NCBI GenBank assembly: GCA_002392915.1
Contig: DGHQ01000059.1
Span: forward strand, 1 to 64,000
Source of the DNA: Bacteroidales bacterium UBA3844
GTDB lineage: Bacteria; Bacteroidota; Bacteroidia; Bacteroidales; Paludibacteraceae
Length of the DNA stretch: 64,000 nt
Direction of reading: 5' to 3'
Below are positions 1 to 7,890 of this stretch, piece after piece. Below the pieces are notes generated by a model. It was not told the DNA's origin and did no database searches. It was given only the letters and a program-made list of their open reading frames with translations. Each line of letters begins with the position of its first letter. The stretch's first letter is position 1. Both the position numbers and the translations under genes were made by a program.

Positions 1-65
1 TTTCCGTCCTGCGCAAGCGTTTCGCAAATTATTTTTCAGAAATGTTCATAAAACGCTGATATTTA

Positions 66-232
66 AGTTCTAGGGCTCGCACCCTATGTTGGGGTGTTTA
101 TCGCGTGGGGCTCACGCCCTACGCTGGGTTGTGTCGTGCCTTCGGCACTGGGAGATTCCAAATTTACATTTACATTCATGTCGCATAGGGTTGAAACCCT
201 ACGCTAGGGGATGTCGAACCTGCGGCACTGGG
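66..232. repeat. REP-like cluster of short hairpins
   Basis: This stretch is a chain of short inverted repeats with related wording. Examples are AGGG-CCCT at 72-85, GTGCC-TTC-GGCAC at 136-148 and AGGGT-TGAA-ACCCT at 187-200. The phrases 'ccctacgct' and 'cggcactggga' each occur twice. It can be read through without stop codons in one frame (86-274), but that product is only translated repeat. It resembles the REP-type intergenic palindromes found in many Bacteroidetes genomes, which elsewhere are linked to RAYT transposases; no such gene is in the window. Confidence 0.6.
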
Positions 233-240
233 AAAAACAA

Positions 241-266
241 AAAAGACGCGATTTCTCGCGTCTTTT
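241..266. terminator. Bidirectional intrinsic terminator
   Basis: A perfect stem GACGCGA/TCGCGTC with a short loop is flanked by an A-run on one side and a T-run on the other. It lies just past the stop of the minus-strand operon at 295-2278 and probably ends it. Confidence 0.8.
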
Positions 267-294
267 ATAATTAATATTGACATCAAACAGCCCT

Positions 295-456
295 TTATTT
301 TCCGATCAATGATTTAACTGCATCAAACACCTCCGACAATGACATCAGTTGTTTGTCAACGCCGTTCTGATTCAATACATACATTAATGCACCAAAACCT
401 ATGGCAAATAATATGACTAGGAAATATCTTACTCCTGGCTTTAATCTTGAACTCAT
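295..456 (-). CDS. Small single-pass membrane protein (53 aa)
   Basis: An intact 53-codon frame starts with ATG at 456 and ends with TAA at 295. It encodes MSSRLKPGVR followed by a hydrophobic segment (about residues 11-28) and a short polar tail. It begins 25 bases after the stop of the preceding gene on the same strand and is followed by a strong terminator, so it is probably the last gene of the operon. I do not recognise the family. Its position suggests a membrane partner of the PspA-like protein encoded upstream; that is inference. Confidence 0.6.
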   Translation of the reverse strand: MSSRLKPGVRYFLVILFAIGFGALMYVLNQNGVDKQLMSLSEVFDAVKSLIGK

Positions 457-481
457 AATCTAATCTTTAACTAATTGACAA

Positions 482-1534
482 TTAAAAATATCTTCGTTCA
501 GATGAAGATGAACTAGAAGAACTGCTTGCCTTTTCTGGCTCTGGTCCTTCTGAGAAAACCGCATCAGACGCTGACGTTCCAAACTTTGATGATGAAGCTG
601 ATTCTTTCTTTGAAGAACTGAACAATCCGTCAATTCCATATGTTTCATAACGCTTCAACAATTCATCTGCACGTGCAGACGCCACAGCGTTGTCTACGTT
701 GATCTGACTTAAGATTCCTCCCGTCTCCTCAATGACTGTTGTCATCTCTCCCAAACGCTGAGAAATATCATCTGCCATATAATCCATCGCACGTGTGAAT
801 GTTTCCATCTGATCTGGATCGCCCTTCAAAATCGACATCATAGACGAGAATGCCTTATGTTGTTCCTTTATAGAACGATACTCGTCTTCTCTCTCCTTAA
901 CCTCATTCTCTGTATCCTCCACAGTAAGATCGGCAGCTCGCTTCAACTGCTGCAAGATGGCATACCACTTCTTCGATTCTTCAAGTCTTGCTGTACGACG
1001 TTCTACAGCTTCCTTCAAACGGACTATCTGACGCTCTGCGACAGCAGCACTTCCTTTGTCTCCCTGCTTATTGTAAACCTCTAGTCGACGGAAGTTTGTC
1101 ATCAGCTCCTCTTTCTTAGCGGCAAGCTCTTTTTCTGACTGCATCATCAAGCCACGCATTGTACCCATGTGTTTCTGGATTTCCTGAATTTTTTTCTTCA
1201 TCTCCAGAATCTTTTTGCGCACAATGGCAATTGGATCGATCTCGATGATCAGACCTGTTAGTTTTCTCATCAACATGAAATATGCGTTTGAGCATAGTTC
1301 TTGAAACTTTTTGTTAGTCAATAAGAATCCGAGTCCTGCAATCACACCGACCAATGCAGCCAAAGTGATAATATTCGACGCTAATGTAATCAAAAATGGA
1401 AGCACCGAATACAATAGCATACAACCGCCCACAGCCGCTACAGCTGCAACAATTTTTCCTAATGTGCCACCTGGTTTTTCCCAAGGAGATACCTTATGCT
1501 CCTCGTTCATTGATGGTAAATTATTAAATTCCAT
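482..1534 (-). CDS. PspA/Vipp1-like coiled-coil protein with N-terminal membrane hairpin
   Basis: 350 residues. After about 25 polar residues there are two close hydrophobic segments (roughly 26-70). They are followed by 'IDPIAIVRKKI' and a long heptad-rich region (about 95-300) rich in Lys, Glu and Gln. The tail is low complexity, with nine consecutive serines near the end. The order of a short amphipathic helix beginning at a DP, a long helical hairpin with an 'AAVAERQIV' turn region, then further helices recalls PspA/IM30 (ESCRT-III-like) membrane-remodelling proteins. Those lack transmembrane hairpins, so this is at best a derived relative. It sits 21 bases after the stop of the 240-aa gene and 25 bases before the 53-aa gene. 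An envelope-stress or membrane-organising role is inference; a generic coiled-coil membrane protein is the alternative. Confidence 0.7.
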   Translation of the reverse strand: MEFNNLPSMNEEHKVSPWEKPGGTLGKIVAAVAAVGGCMLLYSVLPFLITLASNIITLAALVGVIAGLGFLLTNKKFQELCSNAYFMLMRKLTGLIIEIDPIAIVRKKILEMKKKIQEIQKHMGTMRGLMMQSEKELAAKKEELMTNFRRLEVYNKQGDKGSAAVAERQIVRLKEAVERRTARLEESKKWYAILQQLKRAADLTVEDTENEVKEREDEYRSIKEQHKAFSSMMSILKGDPDQMETFTRAMDYMADDISQRLGEMTTVIEETGGILSQINVDNAVASARADELLKRYETYGIDGLFSSSKKESASSSKFGTSASDAVFSEGPEPEKASSSSSSSSSERRYF

Positions 1535-1555
1535 ATTTTTATCTTATATTTTCTA

Positions 1556-2278
1556 TTAATCTTTCAATGCATCTTCTAATTTGGCTCCGTCCATTCTCAA
1601 TTTTCCGATCATATAGTCGACGGTAGCGTTAAACTCCTTCTTCTTCCTTCCACAGTCTGCCTTGACAGCCACAACTTGACCTTCCTGTTCCTGTGCGAAT
1701 GTTTTCAGTTTTTCCAATTTCGCCTCCAACTCAGCAATCTCAGCCTTAGCTTTCTCTATTGCCTCTTCTCTAGCGACCACCTGATCTTGCCAAAGTTTGT
1801 TGAATTGTTCAGTGCCTCGCTCCCTCTCGTCTTCTATATATTGGATGTACGTAAGTATACTCTGCAAAATCTGCTTTTTAGATAGAGAAGGCGACGCAGC
1901 TTTCAACGTTGCGTAACTCACCGAAAAACGCATTTTCTCATCAGGAATACTCTGTAATAGGACCTCATCGTTAGCGGCCTTTTTCAATTCAAGATAATCC
2001 GGACCTGGAAGATTCTTTTCATCGAGCATGGCAATTATATTATCCAACACACCTTCGTCGATCTCTGAGATTTCCGAATTGTCATTCGTTTTGAATTCGT
2101 TTCCCATAGACGCTGCACGTGAATCTGAATTTGCATCCTCCGTAGGCATTTCTTGAGTCGAAGCAGAGTTCGCCGTTTTTGCCGCAGGAATTGTTTTTCT
2201 CTCCTCACGCTTTATAGGACGTCCATGTTCATCGACCTCCTCAAACAACAGATTTTTTATTCCCTTAAAAAGTCCCAT
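1556..2278 (-). CDS. Cytosolic coiled-coil protein of unknown function
   Basis: 240 residues starting MGLFKGIKNLLFEE, with no signal peptide or membrane segment. The N-terminal third is low complexity. The middle (about 70-150) is predicted mixed helical, and residues 150-215 form a clear heptad coiled coil. The extreme N-terminus could be an amphipathic helix. It is the first gene of a three-gene operon with the PspA-like and 53-aa membrane proteins. A -7 box (CAAAAGTA on the plus strand, 2328-2335) lies about 50 bases upstream. I do not recognise the family. The shared operon and coiled coils suggest it binds the PspA-like neighbour. Confidence 0.7.
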   Translation of the reverse strand: MGLFKGIKNLLFEEVDEHGRPIKREERKTIPAAKTANSASTQEMPTEDANSDSRAASMGNEFKTNDNSEISEIDEGVLDNIIAMLDEKNLPGPDYLELKKAANDEVLLQSIPDEKMRFSVSYATLKAASPSLSKKQILQSILTYIQYIEDERERGTEQFNKLWQDQVVAREEAIEKAKAEIAELEAKLEKLKTFAQEQEGQVVAVKADCGRKKKEFNATVDYMIGKLRMDGAKLEDALKD

Positions 2279-2327
2279 ATTACTTATTCCTAATAATGCA
2301 AAAAAGCACTATATCCAAAAATTTTCT

Positions 2328-2335
2328 CAAAAGTA
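2328..2335 (-). promoter_or_regulatory. -7 box for the PspA-like operon
   Basis: On the minus strand this reads TACTTTTG, matching the Bacteroidetes TAnnTTTG box, and implies a leader of about 40 bases. No -33 TTTG was found at the expected spacing. Confidence 0.45.
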
Positions 2336-2460
2336 CATATTTAAGCAAAAAAGTCAAAAATTCGACATGCAATTTTTCCAAGAGCACCGTCCATTTTAAC
2401 TTTTTTATACATATAAAGAATAATAATAGAATATCGTGCCATGTCATCGCATAAAAATAC

Positions 2461-2493
2461 AAAAGGCAAGGGATTGCTCCCCTGCCCTTTTTA
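2461..2493 (-). terminator. Terminator after AICAR transformylase
   Basis: An imperfect stem (GGCAAGGG with CCCCTGCC, one mismatch) is bordered by A/T runs on both sides, just after the minus-strand stop at 2516. Confidence 0.65.
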
Positions 2494-2515
2494 TACCGTG
2501 GAAAAATATCCTTAA

Positions 2516-3688
2516 TTAATGGTGGAACAGACGAATTCCTGTAAATGTCATTGTGATTCCAAGACGGTCACAACACTCAATAACATTATCGTCACGCACC
2601 GATCCACCAGGCTGCGCGATATACTTAACACCACTCTTGTTTGCTCTTTCAATATTATCTCCAAATGGGAAGAATGCATCCGAGCCAAGAGCGACATCTG
2701 TCATAGTGTCTAGCCATGCACGCTTCTCCTCACGTGTGATAGGTTCTGGCTTCTCTGTGAAGAAGTTCTCCCAAACACCGTCGGCAAGGACATCCATATA
2801 ATCATCAGAAATATAAACATCGATTGTGTTGTCACGATCCGCACGTTTGATTCCTGGCTTGAATGGTAGAGCCATCACCTTTGGATTCTGGCGAAGATAC
2901 CAGATATCAGCCTTATTTCCAGCAAGACGAGTACAATGGATACGGCTCTGCTGACCTGCTCCGATTCCGATTGCCTGACCATCCTTGGCGTAGCATACAG
3001 AGTTTGACTGAGTGTATTTTAGTGTGATAAGTGCGATCAAAAGGTCACGTTTAGCTGATTCAGGGAATGACTTCAATTTTGTAGGGAACTCTTTGAACAA
3101 AGACTCATCGATTTTCAACTCATTTCTACCCTGCTCAAAAGTCACACCAAACACTTGCTTTCTCTCAATTGGATTAGGACGGTAGTTTGTGTCCATCTTG
3201 ATAATGCAGTAAGTGCCCTTACGTTTAGACTTCAAAATCTCAAGAGCCTCTGGAGTATAGTCTGGAGCAATCACACCGTCGCTCACCTCACGAGCTATCA
3301 AATCAGCAGTCTGCTTATCACAAGTGTCAGACAATGCGATGAAATCTCCGAATGATGACATACGGTCAGCACCACGAGCACGAGCGTATGCAGTAGCCAA
3401 TGGACTAAGCTCCTTATCGTCGACAAAATAGATTTTCTTCAATGTGTCCGACATAGGGACAGCGACAGCCGCACCTGCTGGACTTACATGCTTGAACGAC
3501 GCTGCGGCAGGGAGACCAGTAGCAGCCTTTAGTTCTGTCACAAGCTGCCAAGAGTTGAATGCATCAAGCAGATTGATATAGCCAGGACGGCCACACAACA
3601 CCTCGATTGGCAACTCTCCCTCCTCCATAAAAATACGAGAAGGTTTCTGGTTGGGATTACAACCATATTTCAATTCCATTTCTTTCAT
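2516..3688 (-). CDS. AICAR transformylase (stand-alone PurH-type formyltransferase)
   Basis: 390 residues. It matches the formyltransferase half of PurH, which transfers a formyl group from 10-formyl-THF to AICAR in late purine synthesis; the IMP cyclohydrolase half is absent. Visible signatures are 'KYGCNPNQKPS' near the start, 'SFKHVSPAGAA' with the catalytic Lys66-His67 pair, and 'AIGIGAGQQSR'. A one-domain enzyme of about 390 aa is normal in Bacteroidales, so this is not a truncation; cyclohydrolase must be encoded elsewhere. The ATG is preceded at about 27 bases by a -7 box (3715-3722) and the gene has its own terminator, so it is probably monocistronic. Confidence 0.9.
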   Translation of the reverse strand: MKEMELKYGCNPNQKPSRIFMEEGELPIEVLCGRPGYINLLDAFNSWQLVTELKAATGLPAAASFKHVSPAGAAVAVPMSDTLKKIYFVDDKELSPLATAYARARGADRMSSFGDFIALSDTCDKQTADLIAREVSDGVIAPDYTPEALEILKSKRKGTYCIIKMDTNYRPNPIERKQVFGVTFEQGRNELKIDESLFKEFPTKLKSFPESAKRDLLIALITLKYTQSNSVCYAKDGQAIGIGAGQQSRIHCTRLAGNKADIWYLRQNPKVMALPFKPGIKRADRDNTIDVYISDDYMDVLADGVWENFFTEKPEPITREEKRAWLDTMTDVALGSDAFFPFGDNIERANKSGVKYIAQPGGSVRDDNVIECCDRLGITMTFTGIRLFHH

Positions 3689-3714
3689 CAGGAAAGTATT
3701 TTAAAATTTGAGTG

Positions 3715-3722
3715 CAAAGATA
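3715..3722 (-). promoter_or_regulatory. -7 box for AICAR transformylase
   Basis: The minus strand reads TATCTTTG, a match to TAnnTTTG, giving a leader of about 20 bases. Confidence 0.5.
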
Positions 3723-3893
3723 GAAATAAATGCTAAAATTTAAATGAAAAATTGAAAATTAGTATTTAATCAAGGAGTCTTCACATATCTAAATAACACA
3801 ATAGCGGTTCTCTTTATTGACATACACCACATGTGAAACAAAAAATAAATTTTGTCTCTTCGTTCTTTTTACGTGATTAAACAAGATATCTCT

Positions 3894-4118
3894 TTATCCC
3901 AAAGAATTAAAAATCAAAGCATACGCAAACAACATACATTTTGATACGCCAAATGCCAAAATTATGTAAAACACCGACAATAGAATATATCCATTTCTAC
4001 GGCCATTAATCATCGGCAAAACAAGTTTTGACACTAAATACGTTATCATAACAAAAAATGTCAATACAGCCAAGACCATAAATATCCCGATTGCGACAAA
4101 AACATGTTTTTCTTCCAT
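3894..4118 (-). CDS. Small two-pass membrane protein (74 aa)
   Basis: 74 residues with two hydrophobic segments (about 8-31 and 43-68) separated by a basic loop containing 'NGRRNGY'. It starts with ATG just downstream of tRNA-Asp on the same strand. No family is recognised and no terminator is evident in the 200 bases after it. The regular hydrophobic pattern and clean ATG favour a real gene, but a chance frame in AT-rich sequence cannot be excluded. Confidence 0.5.
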   Translation of the reverse strand: MEEKHVFVAIGIFMVLAVLTFFVMITYLVSKLVLPMINGRRNGYILLSVFYIILAFGVSKCMLFAYALIFNSLG

Positions 4119-4171
4119 ATTAATTGAATAGAAAAAAAAGGAGTCCTTTATCGAACCCCTTTATTTGTTAG

Positions 4172-4248
4172 TGGCGGTATGGACGGGACTCGAACCCGCG
4201 ACCCCATGCGTGACAGGCATGTATTCTAACCAGCTGAACTACCACACC
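4172..4248 (-). tRNA. tRNA-Asp (GTC)
   Basis: The minus strand folds as a full cloverleaf. The acceptor is GGTGTGG with CCATACC, the anticodon stem CATGC/GCATG encloses loop CTGTCAC with anticodon GTC, and the T arm is GCGGG-TTCGAGT-CCCGT. The discriminator base is G, as expected for tRNA-Asp, and the CCA end is encoded. Confidence 0.97.
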
Positions 4249-4274
4249 ATTTTGCGATCTCTCAATTGCGAGTG

Positions 4275-4305
4275 CAAATGTAGTGCATTTTTTTGTTTCT
4301 GCAAA
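4275..4305 (-). promoter_or_regulatory. tRNA-Asp promoter
   Basis: On the minus strand TTTG (4302-4305) is followed after 19 bases by TACATTTG (4275-4282), a full match to the Bacteroidetes -33/-7 promoter, about 27 bases ahead of the tRNA 5' end. Confidence 0.75.
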
Positions 4306-4572
4306 CTTTTTCTCGATTTTTTTACAAAAAAGTTTTACGCAATTGCTCTTAATTCTGTTAAATTAAATAGTATTTTGTTTTGTTATAGACTTCTTTTTCA
4401 TTTCGTGTAATTTTTCGCTAAACAGATAATTATGTTATTATCCGCCAACGGTTTTAACTATTTTTAACAGAAAAGAGTGGCTCTTTAGAGACAAAATATC
4501 CAAAATATTCAACTTTTAGTACTAAAAAATATACATTTTTAAAGAAATCTATCATTTTTTTTAATATTTTAC

Positions 4573-4602
4573 TTTGTGGTATAGAAAAATTGTCTACATT
4601 TG
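4573..4602 (+). promoter_or_regulatory. Promoter of a non-coding transcript
   Basis: TTTG at 4573-4576, an 18-base spacer, then TACATTTG at 4595-4602 match the -33/-7 consensus. No start codon with a usable frame follows; the transcript runs into the structured region at 4609-4922. Confidence 0.65.
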
Positions 4603-4608
4603 CAAAAA

Positions 4609-4922
4609 GGAAATAAAACAAGAAGGATTTAATACTGTTATTACATATAAATATTTATTTTAAGATATACAGAAATACAAGCGATAATGCTCAGTTTGTA
4701 TATTAAATCCAGAAGCCGTACTATTAACTTAGTTTTTCCTGCGGCAAAAATTAGCATTAATCTTTCAAGTTTACATAAAGTAAAACTAAAAGGTTCTTAT
4801 TCCATGGAAAATCTTCTTGACAGAAGAAAGAATTAGGACTGAGAAAGATTCAAACTTTAAGGACTAAACAATAACATTCATAGAAGTAACTTCGTCGTGA
4901 CGACGAGGTTATTTCGCTTTTT
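4609..4922 (+). ncRNA. Candidate structured non-coding RNA, about 310 nt
   Basis: The segment lies between a consensus promoter and a strong terminator (stem 4887-4897/4901-4911) and has no sizeable reading frame. Long-range complementarity supports folding: GGATTTAATA (about 4626) pairs perfectly with TATTAAATCC (about 4702), AATCTTTC (about 4758) with GAAAGATT (about 4842), and a local TTCTT-GACAG-AAGAA hairpin sits between. It lacks the hallmarks of tmRNA, RNase P and SRP RNA. A regulatory RNA such as a 6S-type RNA is one possibility. Boundaries are inferred. Confidence 0.5.
4886..4922. terminator. Bidirectional terminator
   Basis: An 11-bp stem (TAACTTCGTCG with CGACGAGGTTA, one G-T pair) and a 3-base loop are followed by T-rich sequence. 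It can end both the non-coding transcript and the convergent minus-strand gene at 4943-6628. Confidence 0.8.
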
Positions 4923-4942
4923 AAACGACACCTTTTTATTTC

Positions 4943-6628
4943 TCATCTTTCACCAATCGTACAGACAAGTTTCTTTTTTATTCTCTCTCCGCTTTTCGAA
5001 ACAGCCTCAAACAGCAAGACATATATTCCCGTCGTCAACATTTCGCCATCGCCATCCGTTCCATCCCACTTGTAAACACCTTCCCTGTCAAGCAATTGAT
5101 ATTCAAACAATGTGCATATCTGCCTGCCAAATCTGTCATAACATGACAAGGATCCTTTGAAATTAGGTTTCGAAAATGAATATGTTATAATTATCTCAGG
5201 ATAATCGGCTGTAATAAAGCTTTGAGTGCAAAGTATTTCATCCGCTTTTGATGACGACGCTGAATTTTTCCGTCCCGGTGTTGCCCCTCCACATTCGTCT
5301 GAAGCAGAAGCCCACTCATCACCGTCGAATGACACTCTCTCCAAACTCCTACCCTTGTCGACAGCTGAAAATTGGCTGTGCGTCTTCGGATCATATACAA
5401 ACTCATCCAATACATTATCCTTTTTGTCGAGCAACACTACATTTCCTCCACTGTTGCTCAAAGCAGCCATTTTGGGCAAATTGAATAAGACAGCACCGTC
5501 GTCACACCCATATTTTGCACAAACATTTTCAACATTCCTGCTCAATATTATATATGTATGCGGAGGAATGGCATCATTCACATCGCTTGATAAAGGAGTG
5601 ATATAATTGAGATTTCCGTTTGCTTTTCGTGTTGCAATCGACAAGGACTTTGCAGAAATCCACTTTTCACTCATATTATATAGCTCCACAAATTCACTTT
5701 CTCCCATCGCCACATCAAATAGAATCTCATTCAAAATCAATTCTCCCCTCTTCGCATCATCTGAAAAATAAATTTTCAAAGTCGTGTCAGAAGAACAATT
5801 GCCACGGATATCGCAAGCGGAAACTGAAATCTCATACTCGCCAGACAATTCCGTCTTCACGATGCTGAATTGCGATCTTCTCTCATCTCCATCCAAAAAT
5901 TCAAAAGCATCATCAGGTGCGACGGAAAGGCTTCCTACATTTATCTTCTCACTCCACAACACTGTGAGAATTGAGTCGTTCCGCTCAACGCCCGACACAT
6001 ACGGGGGATCATTGTCAACGAAATCCGATTTGATTGAGATTGAATCGAACACAAAATTTTTAGTGCGAGTTTTGGAGAAATGCGGATTCAGAATAAAATA
6101 TGAAGAGGTCTCAATTTCATTATCATAAGCCATAAAGTCGACGGAATAATCCTCATCTTCGTTTATCTTGCTCATCACTGTCCAATTGCCATCACTGTCC
6201 GTCTGCACAACAATATCATACCGCACTTCACTGAAATTCAACCTTTTCTTCGCCGACGCGCCCAACTTTTTCTGCACACCTTCCATAGATTTCCACAATG
6301 CAATCTCATCATTCGACTTTCCAAGCAAAAGATAGTAGCCGGAAAGAGTGGAATCGGCGACATCAGCAGAAGATGAAGCCAGATAGACCGCAAGATAGTT
6401 GGAAGACGAAGGATTCAGTTCCATTCTTCCGCACAAATGCCACGTGGCAGAGATTATAGCATCTGATTTTGTGGAGAGAGACGATGAAGATACCGTCTTC
6501 TCAGCATTAAGTCTTAACGATTGATCTTCAACAGAAAAAGAAGCAGTGTCGCCCGACCAAACATTTTTCCATTCCATATCTGCAAAATGCAGGACAAAAC
6601 AACAAATTAAACCGATAAATAAATCCAT
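4943..6628 (-). CDS. Secreted lamin-tail-domain protein with FlgD-like C-terminus
   Basis: 561 residues from ATG 6628; the frame extends to a TTG at 6637, which is less likely. A signal peptide (MDLFIGLICCFVLHFADM) is followed by a beta-rich domain (about 20-215), an Ig-like segment starting near 'DPPYVSGVERN', a lamin-tail domain (about 295-420, 'GELILNEILFD...EFVELYN') and a C-terminal module (about 480-561) with 'YKWDGTDGDGEMLTTGIYVLLFE' features typical of FlgD-like/T9SS-associated C-termini. Such proteins are exported surface proteins of unknown function in Bacteroidetes. Divergently transcribed from asd, with the -7 boxes of both genes in the 74-base gap. Confidence 0.8.
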   Translation of the reverse strand: MDLFIGLICCFVLHFADMEWKNVWSGDTASFSVEDQSLRLNAEKTVSSSSLSTKSDAIISATWHLCGRMELNPSSSNYLAVYLASSSADVADSTLSGYYLLLGKSNDEIALWKSMEGVQKKLGASAKKRLNFSEVRYDIVVQTDSDGNWTVMSKINEDEDYSVDFMAYDNEIETSSYFILNPHFSKTRTKNFVFDSISIKSDFVDNDPPYVSGVERNDSILTVLWSEKINVGSLSVAPDDAFEFLDGDERRSQFSIVKTELSGEYEISVSACDIRGNCSSDTTLKIYFSDDAKRGELILNEILFDVAMGESEFVELYNMSEKWISAKSLSIATRKANGNLNYITPLSSDVNDAIPPHTYIILSRNVENVCAKYGCDDGAVLFNLPKMAALSNSGGNVVLLDKKDNVLDEFVYDPKTHSQFSAVDKGRSLERVSFDGDEWASASDECGGATPGRKNSASSSKADEILCTQSFITADYPEIIITYSFSKPNFKGSLSCYDRFGRQICTLFEYQLLDREGVYKWDGTDGDGEMLTTGIYVLLFEAVSKSGERIKKKLVCTIGER

Positions 6629-6644
6629 ATTATACAAATTTTAC

Positions 6645-6682
6645 TAATTTTGCACCCAAAGGCTAATCCGCCTGCAAATATA
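6645..6682. promoter_or_regulatory. Divergent -7 boxes for asd and the lamin-tail gene
   Basis: TAATTTTG at 6645-6652 on the plus strand serves asd. CAAATATA at 6675-6682 (TATATTTG on the minus strand) serves the lamin-tail gene. The two transcripts would overlap at their 5' ends. Confidence 0.5.
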
Positions 6683-6711
6683 AGAAAAAGTTTATAATTA
6701 AAGAATAAAAA

Positions 6712-7722
6712 ATGAAAGTTGCAATCGTTGGAGCCAGTGGAGCTGTAGGACAGGAGTTCCTAAAAGTATTGGCTGAGAGAAATTTTCCAATGGATGAGTT
6801 GGTGCTATTCGGATCAGAAAGAAGCGCAGGTCAGAAATATACTTACAAAGGCAAGGAGTACACCGTACAGCTTCTAAAGCACGGCGACGACTTCAAGGGT
6901 GTAGATATTGCTTTCACATCAGCAGGAGCAGGTGTTTCAAAAGAGTATGCGGCAGACATCACAAAGTTTGGTGCTGTAATGATCGATAACTCAAGTGCAT
7001 TCCGTATGGACAACGACGTTCCATTGGTAGTGCCAGAGTGCAATGCAGAGGATGCGCTAGTACGTCCAAAAGGTATCATCGCAAACCCTAACTGTACAAC
7101 TATCATGATGGTTGTTGTGCTTCAGCCACTTGAGAAGTTGAGCCATATCAAGAGAATCCACATTGCATCTTACCAGGCAGCGTCAGGAGCCGGTGCGGCA
7201 GCGATGGCAGAGCTTGAGCAGCAGTACAGAGAGGTGCTTGACGGCAAACCAGTTACAGTAAACAAGTTCGCATACCAGCTAGCATACAACGTGATTCCAC
7301 AGATCGATGTGTTCCAGGACAACGGATACACTAAGGAAGAGATGAAGATGTTCAACGAGACACGTAAGATCATGCATACAGACGCAGCATGCTCGGCAAT
7401 GTGTGTACGTGTACCATCACTTCGTTCACACTCAGAGGCTGTATGGATTGAGACAGAGAAGCCAATCGATGTTGAGACTGCAAAGAAGGCAATCGCATCA
7501 GCAGAGGGAGTTCAGCTAATGGACGATCCTGCAAACAAGGTATATCCAATGCCATTGTTCCTAGCAGGTAAGGATGATGTATACGTAGGACGTGTACGTA
7601 AGGATCTTGCAAACGAGAACGGTTTGACATTCTGGTTGGTAGGCGACCAGATCAAGAAGGGTGCCGCATTGAACGCTGTTCAGATCGCTGAGTACCTTAT
7701 CAAGGTTGGCAACGTAAAGTAA
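6712..7722 (+). CDS. asd: Aspartate-semialdehyde dehydrogenase
   Basis: 336 residues. The enzyme reduces aspartyl phosphate to aspartate semialdehyde with NADPH, feeding lysine/diaminopimelate, threonine and methionine synthesis. It shows the N-terminal nucleotide-binding 'GASGAVGQ' (residues 7-14), the catalytic cysteine in 'NPNCTT' (Cys128), and the C-terminal 'RVPSLRSHSEAV' with the active-site His region. Length and motifs are complete. It is single-gene: own promoter box at 6645 and strong terminator at 7746. dapL and dapF of the same pathway lie about 50 kb away in this window. Confidence 0.95.
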   Translation: MKVAIVGASGAVGQEFLKVLAERNFPMDELVLFGSERSAGQKYTYKGKEYTVQLLKHGDDFKGVDIAFTSAGAGVSKEYAADITKFGAVMIDNSSAFRMDNDVPLVVPECNAEDALVRPKGIIANPNCTTIMMVVVLQPLEKLSHIKRIHIASYQAASGAGAAAMAELEQQYREVLDGKPVTVNKFAYQLAYNVIPQIDVFQDNGYTKEEMKMFNETRKIMHTDAACSAMCVRVPSLRSHSEAVWIETEKPIDVETAKKAIASAEGVQLMDDPANKVYPMPLFLAGKDDVYVGRVRKDLANENGLTFWLVGDQIKKGAALNAVQIAEYLIKVGNVK

Positions 7723-7745
7723 TCAGTTACTTTTCATAAAAAAAC

Positions 7746-7784
7746 AACGAGGTTGTGTCTTGCGATACAACCTCGTTATTTTTT
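7746..7784 (+). terminator. Terminator of asd
   Basis: A perfect 11-bp stem AACGAGGTTGT/ACAACCTCGTT with a 10-base loop is followed by a run of seven Ts. Confidence 0.9.
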
Positions 7785-7890
7785 TACGACAAAACGGTAG
7801 ACGATAAACAATGATGGCAAAAAAACAATGAAAAAAAATGAATAATCACGTCTTTTCATTATTTTTATCATATAATTTCAAAATTTTGAT

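Noticed and set aside
86..274. 62-codon plus-strand frame in the first 300 bases
   Set aside because: It is translated REP-like hairpin sequence and ends inside the terminator; no protein features.
4165..4410. 81-codon plus-strand frame over tRNA-Asp
   Set aside because: It is the antisense of the tRNA and its promoter.
4609..4922. tmRNA, RNase P or SRP RNA at this locus
   Set aside because: No tRNA-like end or tag frame, no RNase P core words, no SRP GGAAGG-type tip.
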